Of a stretch of DNA of 64,000 bases, positions 25,482-35,650 are shown piece by piece. Both the position numbers and the translations under genes were made by a program. The notes under the pieces are model-generated. The model did not search any database and was not told the origin of the DNA. It saw nothing but the letters and a program-made list of their open reading frames with translations. Source of the DNA: Taxillus chinensis (lineage: Eukaryota > Streptophyta > Magnoliopsida > Santalales > Loranthaceae); the NCBI GenBank assembly GCA_023512835.1, contig CM042090.1, positions 26,575,783 through 26,639,782 of the forward strand, written 5' to 3'. Within the stretch, counting starts at the first letter, position 1, and each line of letters opens with the position of its first letter.

Positions 25482-26310
25482 ATGTCAACGTCACATTTGA
25501 AGGAAAGGCAAGGAAAAAGCTTCTCTATAGAGAAGGATGAAGCTCTATGCCATGCTTGGCTGGTTATTAGCCAAGATCCTGCAATTGGTATTGGTCAAAA
25601 AGATAGTTGTTCCTGAAATCTTATCTTTCTGCTACGACCACAATGATGGAATCACGAACATTATGCCTAATTCAAAATCGATGGGAGAAAATTCGAAAAG
25701 ATTGTTCTAAATATCATGGGTGCCTCGCACAAATAGATCATAGACACTTAATTGGAGCCATCCAATCAAACAAGGTGAGATTTATTATTTTATTAATACT
25801 AAGCTTGTTTTGAATTTTTTATATTCTAAATTTATTTCATATTCCTATATAAGTTACTTAAGCAAAAATTATGTATGCAAAAGAAAATAAAAATAAATCT
25901 TCCCTCCATGATCATTGTTGGAAAATACTTAAAGATTGTCGTAAGTGGTGGATAGAGATAGCAGCTAATCGTGTACCCGTATCGTCTGGTATTTCTTATT
26001 TTCCTAGCACACCAATAACTTTAGACTCTGGTGGATAGAGATATCTGCCATGATCCTACTCAAAAGAGTGTTAAATCTCCTTCAAGGGCGAGGAAAAGGG
26101 CGATCAGAAGAAAAGCATAAAAGAAATCTCAATGAAAGAATAAATTAGTTAAAGAAGATGATGTTGAATTTATTAGTGTGTTACCAAAGTCTAACCAAAA
26201 TTCTGAAGATTCCAAACTCGAAAAGAAACTACTTGCAAAATAAAGATTGAAAAAAGGAGTGCAAGAATGAATCATGGAGGAAAAAAGATGTGCATACAGC
26301 ATTGGCTGCA
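25482..26310 (+). pseudogene. Harbinger (Pong-type) Myb/SANT ORF1 relic
   Basis: Starts after a plausible acceptor (tctctttag) with ATG and GKSFSIEKDEALCHAWLV, the opening of the Myb/SANT-like, NAM-associated proteins carried as ORF1 by Pong-like Harbinger elements and often annotated in plants as GST T3-like. It continues in other frames with HNDGITN, RWEKIRKDCSKYHGCLAQID (about 25690-25740) and, after an intron-like gap, CWKILKDCRKWWIEIA (about 25915-25965). Frameshifts and stops break it. In active elements this protein binds transposon ends and recruits the transposase. No transposase is visible next to it. Confidence 0.65.
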
Positions 26311-26619
26311 ATGTAGGTAATAAGGTTTCACCTTGATTTCATGGGCAAGTATTGTACTGGGCCTTCTTTGTACAATAAGATTAATGTTTCGTAGTGCAAT
26401 CTATTGTATCTCAGGTTCTGCAGAACGTAATGTTACAAGAGGAGGAGCCATTTTTTTTGCAAAGATTTCGGACCACATCAGTACTAGAAATTAACTCCAT
26501 TTGTTGGAGTATCATCTACAAAGCACAATAAAAGGAAATAGTAAAAGAATGAACAGTCAGCAAGCAGAACATTATCGAAGCCACATTCTGATTAAATATA
26601 AGATATGCCAAATCTACTA

Positions 26620-26760
26620 GTTGAGAGCAAAATCCACCTTCACAGCTGAAAGTACAACACAATTTGCATGTTGTAATCGTGGAGTAACACGCTCAACTAA
26701 ATTTTCTGCTTCACGAGCATCAGCTGCCTTATAAGCAGAAAGAGCATCCAATATGGACAC
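26620..26760 (-). pseudogene. Beta-adaptin exon fragment
   Basis: The minus strand encodes [20 protein letters not shown], then [19 protein letters not shown], which is the armadillo-like trunk of the beta subunit of AP-1/AP-2 clathrin adaptors (the family reads ...[20 protein letters not shown]). One codon of the A-V pair is missing and nothing else of the approximately 900-aa protein is present, so it is a single captured or duplicated exon piece. It ends in sequence unrelated to adaptin on both sides. Confidence 0.8.
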
Positions 26761-27189
26761 TTCACGAGCATCATTCAGCTTTCTTCTGCCATTGTGGAAG
26801 AGCATCCAATATGAACTTCCAATGATGGAAGCTTCATATGCAGATATCTTCATGGACTTTGTCTACATTCTCAAATTATATTTAATGTGCCAGTTTCAGT
26901 ATTTATCAAAATACAACAAAAAATTAAGACGCACGTTTTAGTTTGGCTATAATTAGGCCTCGTGCATCTAATTGAATAAATGAAGTTGAGATGTCCATGT
27001 TGAGATATTCATACTGTCTTTTTTATCCTACATAAATTGATAATTCATATTTGCCAATAAGTAGTCTATATTTGAAGCTCGTGATCTTGCTGGGGACTGG
27101 TTGATAGTTTTTCTGATTTGTTTGTCCTTTATTTCCTTGTATTCATTTATATTTTATTGTATCATAAACTGGTTATTTTGCACTTGCAG

Positions 27190-27349
27190 ATTTTGTATCA
27201 ATATAAGTGTCCCATGATGCCCAGAAAAGAGAAGGGGCTCTTGTCTCTGGGAGTTTGCCAAACAGTGTGATCTTAGTTGGTCACTCTATGGGTGGTCGAG
27301 TAAGGAAATCTGCTGTTGAAACTGTTCTTATTCTCTCAAGTCCGCATCA
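27190..27349 (+). pseudogene. PGAP1-like GPI inositol-deacylase exon fragment
   Basis: A single exon between an acceptor (cacttgcag) and a donor (GTGAGT). It reads REGALVSGSLPNSVILVGHS, then MGGR, then VRKSAVETVLILSSPHQ. This is the lipase nucleophile region (GHSMGG) of plant PGAP1-type ER deacylases. About a dozen residues expected between GHSMGG and RKSAVET are absent, and a single-base shift breaks the frame upstream (after YQYK). No other exons were found. Both splice signals survive. Confidence 0.8.
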
Positions 27350-27388
27350 GTGAGTGCTGTGGCTATTTTAATGACTTTATTGTAGTCT

Positions 27389-27464
27389 CCTCCTCCTCCT
27401 CTCCTCCTCCTTCTTCTTCTCCTTCTCCTTCTTCTCCTTCTCCTTCTTCTTCTTCTTCTTTTTA
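27389..27464. repeat. Polypyrimidine CTC/CTT tract
   Basis: About 75 bp of almost pure C and T on the plus strand (ctcctcctcc then cttctt units), ending in a T run. Confidence 0.95.
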
Positions 27465-27499
27465 ACTAGTTTTTAATGAGATGTGTTTGTCATTAATGG

Positions 27500-29307
27500 A
27501 AATGAAAGCATACTATGTTTGTTATTAATAAGAAATGGGCTCAGATTAGACACTAGAAAGTGAATACTTTCTAGCGATAATTGAGGAAAATACTTTAAGT
27601 TTCTTTAGTTCATGCTTCGATGCTGGTTGTTTTGATGTAAAAGTAAGACTGATGTAAATCATGCCCAAGTGGGATCATACTAAAATTTAGGTTAGGAATT
27701 TGTAGAAAGCTTGAGAAAACCCTGTTTATTGGCTAATATAAGTTGAGAAGCAAGCATTGGTATTCAAATATAGAAAATTGAATAAAACATGAAATAGTGA
27801 TAGTGTTCTGTGGGCTGCTGCAGTTGGTTCCTTTGACTGTGTTGTGGCAATATGGAGGGAATGCAATTGCTGGGTGTTTAACAACTCCAAAAACAGTATC
27901 CAGCATGTCAAAGGAAGGTGTGGGCTTTATTATTTGATGTGGTTGTGTGTTGCCGATGTCACGAGGAATTTGATTTTCTCAGCATTGGTTATAATTTTTT
28001 GTCACTTGCTTACTGCCTTCAGTATAATTCTCCCATGTTGATAAAGAAACACTAAATAATAGCAAATGGCACTTCATTTAGCCTCTGTGAGCGGGGTAAT
28101 AAAATAATTGTAGCTGCAAGATGTGATCTGCAGTGTATTGGGAAAAAATACATCTCTGGAATTAAAAGAGTATCAAAGGCATCTCTACGCAGTGACAATT
28201 CTACAGCCGTGCAGATAGGTGGCGGGTAATAAAACAATTGCAGCTGTGGTTCTACGTTTGATATACTGATACAAACTGTCACTGCATAAACTAATACTGT
28301 CACCATCGCTGGAATTAACACATTATCAAAGGCTAACTTTTACTGTCACCTTCATTGGAATCATCTCCAACCTGCATCATTCTTGTCATATTTTCATGAC
28401 AAGTTCGGATTTGCATAAAGATAATAAGACCGCATCATTCTCATCAGATATTCTTATCATCTCCAACCTGTATCATTCTTATCATATTTTCATGACAAGT
28501 TCAGATTTTGCTAACTCGTGTCTTTATTCTTTAATAAAAGCCCTTGTTTTTTTACCATGTCAGCATTCGTTTCAAAGGCCAAGCCCTTGTTTTTGTTTTC
28601 ATTTGTTTGTTTGTTTGTTTTTTAAAAAATTATTTTTAAAAACTAGAGAAAAAAAAAAGAGAGAGCAAATGAATTATGATAGGTGTGCAAAACATTAAAA
28701 CAAAAATTAAAAAGCCATTGAAAAGCTGTCATATTTTACCGGGTAACTAAATGCATTGTTTCCATATACGCATTGACTTTCACAATATTCGCATCCGTGT
28801 ATAGTATGCGAAAATAATGGAAGGCCAAGTGGTTCCCATGCATTGGCTAGAGTTGATTCGGTTCTAGCGATTCTCAATCAATTGAGCTTTATTAATTTCC
28901 ACTTTAAGTAGGCCGATCTGGAATTGTTTCAAATTGAGCTGCTTCTTCAACTCATTAACAAAATTATTCATTGTAGGAAAATCATGGAGTTATCCCCCTA
29001 TATTAATTAAATGATTAAATCGCTCAAGGAATGCAAAAATAAATAAATAATCAAAGCAACTTTTACTCAATATATATATAAAATGGAAACAATAATCATA
29101 AAAAAGTTGAATCCAAGTAGGTCTTACAAAATGCTGCCCAAAAAAAAAAAACCATAATCGAGTCTCTATCCAATGGTTGTTTATATCAAACTGCTGTAAT
29201 TTTGTATGGTCTATGTGTCAAGAGGGAGGGAAAAGAATCGAGTACCAAAATATAGTAAAACAGGAGACTGGTTGGCAGAAAATTAATTTTGTATATCAGC
29301 TATACCA
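27500..29307. repeat. Spacer with two imperfect tandem duplications
   Basis: Around 28091-28350 two diverged copies of an approximately 130-bp unit each start with gggtaataaaa(t/c)aattg(t/c)agctg. Around 28362-28511 a segment of about 53 bp beginning catctccaacctg is repeated after about 96 bp. There is no gene here. The last 200 bp before 29308 is the 3' flank of the CSLD gene. Confidence 0.6.
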
Positions 29308-32300
29308 TTAAGGGAACTCGAATGATCCTCCAACTTTAGCGGAGGTAGTTGTGGATGGAGGGTTGATAGATACCCAAAGGAGAGAGACAATGATAGAAAT
29401 GAGTCCTGCCCAAACAAACACAATGGTTGGCGTCCTCCTCCTCCTTCCCATCAGACCTTTCGCAAAAGGGTAGAGATGTGCCAAAACCCAGAAGCTAAAG
29501 AAGACACCACCAATCAGCTTGCTCCACTGTGGATTTGAGCTGTAAACCGTGCGGCTGAACCCAACTGCTATGGCAATCAAGTTAACCATCATGATGGTGA
29601 TTGGGGGAAGCATGAGGGATGTCCACTTCACAAGGTACAAGTCCGCAAACTCGTCGTCCGCATCATCGCCAGCTGACTTGGATGTCAAGGTGAATGAGAT
29701 CTCAATCCCAGCCACAACTTTTAACAGACCCTGCAGCACAGCAGCTATATGGGCACTAGTGCCACCAATGAGCCAGAACTGCTCGTTTCGCCACCATTCC
29801 TCCAGCTCGATCCCAGACCACTTGATCTCCAGCACCGCTAGGAGGCAGAGAGTAATGGTGATAGTCAAGAGGTACACAAGAAAAGTGACATTCAAGGTTT
29901 GGACAATGAACTGTCCTGAGAAGAGGGAAAGCGCTGGAAGGAAGCAGTAGACGATGAGGAAGACGGAGGTGAATGGGTATATCCCGACATTGAGATATGC
30001 TATCCTCTGCAGGACTTTCATTTTTTGGCTGGCCAAGAGTGCATTGTTGCGGGAGAAGAAGATCTCCACAGAGCCGGTGGCCCACCGGAGGACTTGGTGC
30101 AGTCTATCAGTGAGATTGATGGGTGCAGTCCCGCGGAAGGCGTCCCTCTTGGTGACACAATACACAGATTTCCAACCCCTGTTGTGCATTCTGTACCCAG
30201 TAACCACATCTTCAGTGACAGACCCATAAATCCAGCCAATGCGCCCTCCCCACTCAGTCTTATCCTCGTAAAAGCAGGACACAACATTGATCGCCTCTGC
30301 AACTGTGGAAGCATCCAGGAGGTCCCGGGGAATGGTGAGTGCCCCTGGTGGCCGCCCATGCTTCACTGTAGGATGGTCTGCAAGGGGCCTGCCTTGGAAC
30401 TCTGCCACTGGGATTGAGTCCAGGAGCAGGCCTGAGTTTCCAAACTTCTTCGGGTGCAATGGAAGGTCCATTTCCTCATCGTCATCATAGTCTCCCATTC
30501 TCAAGGCCCGATTCTCTTCGGCAGCAGCTGCGACCTTAGCTTTCTTCTTGCGGCTGCGAAAGCAATAGTCGCATAAACCAGGGTGGCGTTCTTTGGTTCG
30601 AGGTGGGTTAAAGCCATAGAGTGCCAACCTACGGAAGAGGCAGCCAGTTCCGACATACACAGGACCTTGAAGACCGTCGAGTGCACGCATGTTTCCATCA
30701 AAGAAGACAGTATTGTGATTGGCGTACCGGTCAGAGGGGTCTATTCCCTCAAACCTCTGGGGGAACTGGACATAGCAAATCCGCTCTCCGCCTCGGTCCA
30801 TCATGAAGCACATGCCTTCCCTCATGGCTTGAGAGTTGTAGATGTAGTGGTCACAGTCAAGGTTAAGGATGAATGGACCATTGGACAAGATAGCTGAGGC
30901 TCGAACAAGAGCATTCATGGCTCCTGCCTTCTTGTTGTGGTCATAGCCAGGACGCTTCTCACGGGAAACATAGACCAGCAATGGAAGACGGATATCCACA
31001 TCAGTAAGGTCAATGGCCTTGGCATCATCTTCACTGCCTTTCAGCACCTCATCACTAGGAGGCTTGAGCATGACCTACATGACAGGAAAGGGAGAAAAAC
31101 AAAAAACGTCAACATCAGACAGCTACCAAACCCAAAAGAAACACTAATGGAATGTATTTTGGAGCAGACAGTACTTGGATGATAGAAGAATGGTCACCCC
31201 GAGAGTGCTCAGGACCAGGATTGAGCCAAGTCCCTGGCCAGTGGGAGCCATCAGCCATCCAAGTAGCTTTTGGAACCTTCACAAGCCCCATAGGCTCATC
31301 CTCCATCCGGTTCTGCCTCTGAAGCTTCATGGCCCTGATTTCCTCACGAGCATGGTATGCATCGGAGCGACGACGGATAGAGTCAGGCAGGCCATTGATC
31401 CTCACTTTGAACTCATCATACTCGCGTTTCACTCGCCTACGATCCTTCACGAAGTCAGTCCTCACTTTGTTCTTATAGGGATCCCTCTTTAGGCTAAAAT
31501 ATGAATCTGGGTTCCGAGGCTCTATGTCGTGTTTACGGCAAAATGGGACCCAAAGGTTAGCAAAACTTGCAGCTTCAGCCATGGCCTCAAAAGTTAAAAG
31601 TGCGGCACCATCATCAGAAATATAGCAGGAAAGCTTATCCACAGGGTATTCAGAAGCCAAGATTGACAGGATGGTGTTGGCAGTTACGAGTGGTGGCTCT
31701 TTCTCTGGGTCCGCAGTGGACACAAAGACATCTATGCCTGGAAGATCAGTTTTTCCATTGGTTTCATTCTCAAAGGGCAGTTCAAATTTCTCTCTCAGAA
31801 CCTTAAGATCAGTGGAACGATTGACTGGACACAGTTTCGGTAGTTGATCAAGCAGCCAAGAGAAAGCAAACCAAATCTCACAAACGACAGACATCGCCCA
31901 CAGCCATATTGCATCTTCATTGGGATGGTTGACTCTCCATGTCAAGAACAATGCAAGAACAACCATCCTAATCACTATTAACAGCCTGCAAAAGCACATA
32001 TTATTATTATGACTTGAAAAGGAACACTTTTAGCATTAATAGGAAACTCAGATGAGCATAGCAATTTTGTACAGGTAAATAGGCACTTTTATAATTTCTT
32101 GTTGTGGAGCAATGGAAATTTCATTTATAATTTCTTGTTGGAGAGCAATGAAAATTTCATCTGTAACTTCTTATTGGGGTCTTCTTTAATTTTACCTTCA
32201 CCATGTTGTTTTAAGACTCAGAACTCGTCCATTATATTAGAACATGGCACAAAAACAAAAACAAAAAAAACATGCTTATTTACCAAAACGAGGAGGCTTC

Positions 32301-33360
32301 AGAAAGAGTGAAGAAAAGACAAGCCAATTCACAGGTTGCTCATGCATCCAAGAAGACATCCAACACTCGTTATATAACCAATATATATATATATAATCTA
32401 GAAATGGTTCACAACAGAAAGCCAGAAATAATATAATATGTAACAGACAAAGACCATATATATATACCGATATGGGCTGAGCACAGCAGCCGGGACATTA
32501 AGCTTCCTGGTCAGCGGCCTCCACGGTTTGTGCATCAGCTCCAAAGGATCAGCTCCGCCATGACCACCTTTCTCACTCCCAAGGTCATCGTCATCTTGCT
32601 TAGGCCAAATAGCATTTCCATACCCGTAAGTCCCCCTCGTCTCAAACAGCCACCGGTTGTGGTCGAAATCCGTGGTTGTCTGGCTCCTCATCAGCTGCGA
32701 TTTGGAGGACTTCATCAGCGACAGCCTCCGCTCCATCCCCGAACCTGCGGACAGCAGCGGGAACTGGGCGTTCCCACCGTTCCCCGCCTTCACTGCCGCT
32801 GCCAGCTTATCCTCCAGACCATCGTTGGACCTGTACGGCTCCTTACAGCCTGGACAGATGGCCTCACCGGTCTTGACAGCGTCTAGGTAACAGTCCCTGC
32901 ATATCTTGTAGTCGCATTCACATGGGAGGATGTCGGCGCCCCTCTCGTCGCTCATGACCCGGCCGTCGCAGCCGAGGATGGCGCAGAAGGAGCCTTTGAC
33001 GCCGGCCATCTGGGGGTGGCTCGCATGGGTGTCCATCACCCGGGACATTAGGTGGGCCCTGGGGGCTGTGTGGGCCCCTCCGGTGAAGATGGAGTTAGAC
33101 ACGAACTGCTCCTCCACCCTCTCCGACAGGGTGGGGTCCCCACCGGGCTGGTTGTCGGGGGTAGCCGGTATGTGGACCGTGTACTCGATGCTGCCCGCCT
33201 CGCTCACGCTGTCCAGGTCATCCCGCGAGTAGCTGATGTAGCGACCCGAGGACGTCCTCCGCGCGAACGTCACGGTGGGAGGCAGAGGCGGCTTGGCGCT
33301 GGCCACATCGGACGCGTCGGAGAGGGACGATTGGCTGACTTTGTACGCATTCGACGCCAT
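29308..33360 (-). CDS. CSLD5: Cellulose synthase-like D protein (CSLD5 clade)
   Basis: This processive family-2 glycosyltransferase of Golgi, cell-plate and plasma membranes makes a beta-1,4-linked wall polysaccharide; CSLD5 relatives act in cell-plate formation. Three exons join in phase: 32468-33360, 31175-31985 and 29308-31074, giving 1156 aa (the family is about 1100-1180). Residues 30-75 carry the CSLD signature ([30 protein letters not shown]). Residues 126-172 form a RING-like Cys-rich domain. One or two membrane segments follow near 300-340, then the catalytic residues: DD at about 422 (YISDDG), DCD at 641-643, TED at 855-857 and QVLRW at 895-899, then six C-terminal membrane spans. 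The acidic, basic-flanked insert near residues 735-775 and the C-terminal ...SFEFP, similar to QFQFP of CSLD5, favour CSLD5 over CSLD1-4. All catalytic motifs and splice sites are intact. Confidence 0.95.
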
Positions 33361-33373
33361 CCTTCCACACTAA

Positions 33374-33631
33374 CCTATTACCGAACCCACTTGAAAACTG
33401 AAGTGACTACAAATATATTTCCCTCCAAATCCTGAAATTTTACCAACACTTCATAACACCAATGTCGTTAGTCCACGTACGTATCAAATTCTTGCCTAGG
33501 AAAATGTGGGAATAATTGAATCGATTTCGTTACAGTGAACCAAAAACTACCATAAAAAGACAAAACAAAACAAAACAACAAACTGCTGGGCTTCAATCTC
33601 ATTTCAACGAGAGAAACCAACAACGGAACAA

Positions 33632-33676
<45 letters not shown>

Positions 33677-33970
33677 AAAAGTGCAACATTTAGAAACCTC
33701 GGACTGATGCATTATATATTCGGACCAAGTTGAGGGTGAGGGAGTGATCAGTACAGTACCTCTGAGACCCGGAATCCGGAAATATGATATCTGAAATCAA
33801 TCATACACGTCTTTATCGAGCCTGAGTTCATCAAAACCCTTCATAGATTCAACGAACGACATTAGAAATAAAACCTTTGGACCTTCATAGTCATAGACAG
33901 AGAGTGAGAGAGAGAGAAAGAGATCAGTTCTCTTGAGCTTCCACCACAATCTGTCGCCTTTTTATTTTCC
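33374..33970 (-). promoter_or_regulatory. CSLD5 leader with predicted 5'-UTR intron
   Basis: The donor CAGAG followed by GTACTG (exon end 33760) and the acceptor ggtaatag (exon resumes at 33374, 14 bp before the ATG) define a possible leader intron 33375-33759. It contains a (TA)n run of about 20 units at about 33635-33674. A GAGA-rich stretch at 33898-33925 lies in the upstream leader or core promoter. The intron is predicted from splice motifs only. Confidence 0.45.
33635..33674. repeat. (AT)n microsatellite
   Basis: About 20 uninterrupted AT dinucleotides inside the predicted CSLD5 leader intron. Confidence 0.97.
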
Positions 33971-33974
33971 TCTG

Positions 33975-35478
33975 TTTGGAATTAAATACGAAGAGCTAAA
34001 AATGCATGGCTGGCGGTTGAAAAAAATATGCTTCCCCAAAAAAAAAAAACCGAAAAACAAAAAGTTATAATTCATCAACGCAGATATGGGATTTCTGCTT
34101 AATTGTTGTATGTGTTAATGTTTTCCCTTCCTTATTTGGATTATTATTCACCAATGATTTATATAATTATATATTTAATCATTTCGGACCGTAATTTCGG
34201 ACGTGGATTGTGGGAGAAATTATTATAATATTAAATAAAGATCCTTTTTGACGTCATTTGGCGGGGGAGTCGACTGACGTTGTGACGAGGCGACAGCCGA
34301 TCTGTAATTTCCGTTTTATGTCGTCACCGTCCGATTAAGCGCGTAAACGTACAGCCATTGGTTTGTTTTAATTTTATTTTATTTTTTTGAAAAAAAAAAA
34401 AAACAGCGCGAGGGGTGTGAAGCGAACCTCGGCCGCTCGTGGTTCTCGCCTCCCGGTCGTGGCTCCCCGCCACCTGCTAGTGCTAAGTACCCGGCGCCTC
34501 TGTCTTCACCTTCATGGTACGTATATAACTTTTCTTCTTCGTTTTAGGCATAGCAGTGACTTGGAAGTGCATTCTAATTAGTTCATTCCTTACGCTTTTT
34601 TAATTATGTGTTAAGTGAAGAAACAAATGCAGAGATGCATTATGCATATAGGTGATTGGAATTGGCGCTCTTCATATTTTGTACGTTTTGGCTCATCTAT
34701 TTGGGGAATCAGTATATATCACTCCCGTTGCAGGCTTGCAGCTACAAATAAAGCAGTTTAGATATAGTTTGTTACTCTCAATATAGCTAGATCATGCATG
34801 ATGCTTTGAATGTGGGTGAGACATTTTAGACACATAAATCCAATTAATTGATGTTTGAATTCGGTATATTGTAGAGGCAGTTCAGCCCTGTGGAAAGTTG
34901 TTCCAAATCACAGGGCTTGCGAAATCACATGCAGTTCATGATTTCCATGGGAGAAGCATCGGATAAATTAAGATTTGTTGTTATAAAAAGTGTTTTATTT
35001 GAGGTTGTTGCCAGACCATCATAACATTTGAAATTATAATGTTTTTTTTTTTTTTTGTGAAAATGCAATCTCTCTCATTTATTTATTTATTTTCATTGTC
35101 TGTTTTAGGCTCTGAAACCACTTGCAGGCCAAGATCATTGAAGGGCCTGCCAACCAAGTGTGCTCCGTTCATTGCAGATTTGATAATGCTGTAGATTTTT
35201 TCTCTTAATATGCCTGTTGCTCTTTGTTGCGACAGTTCTCTCAACAGAATGTACTGCGACAGTACTACTAGACAACTGTACTAATAACCCTGGAATTTTT
35301 GGTGTATGCCATTCTATAAACTGGGTCTTATCATTATTTCAATACAATCATTTAATATATTTTTTGAAGATCATTTGTCAGTTTTTCATGGTTTATGCTT
35401 AGACACACTATGTATGCGTGTGCTTGTGTTATCATCTAATTCACTTTAAGTACACTTAAAAGATCGGCTTTTCAGCTC
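33975..35478. other. CSLD5 upstream spacer with a short GC-rich patch
   Basis: A GC-rich patch at 34405-34515 (cgcgagg ... cggcgcctctgtcttcacc) ends at ATG followed by GTACGTATAT, a good donor-like sequence. It could be the first exon of a divergent noncoding transcript or an upstream piece of a decayed gene. No downstream exon with recognisable coding was found, so I make no gene call. The remainder is AT-rich with poly-T at 35036-35056. Confidence 0.35.
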
Positions 35479-35650
35479 TTAGAGCATAGCCCGCTGGTAA
35501 GGATGGAACTGTAAAGAGCCTGTATGGCGAATCACGTGCGTTCCATCCCACTGCCGGTGTGCGACATTTCCCCCGAATTTATGTGATTGGACAGTCACCG
35601 ATCCCAGATTAGTCGCGTAAATTGAGCTGGAAATTGGGTTATTAAAAAAA
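35479..35650 (+). mobile_element. tRNA-derived SINE-like element
   Basis: TAGCCCGCTGG (35487-35497) matches the Pol III A-box pattern and gttccatcc (35540-35548) matches a B-box with one departure, spaced as in tRNA-derived SINEs. The GC-richer body continues to ...gagctggaaattgggttattaaaaaaa, ending with an A-rich tail, and stands out from AT-rich flanks. I see no certain target duplication. The family was not identified further. Confidence 0.5.

Noticed and set aside
29549..30897. Several long plus-strand frames across the CSLD gene
   Set aside because: They are antisense shadows of the GC-richer CSLD coding exons; the minus-strand product is unmistakable.
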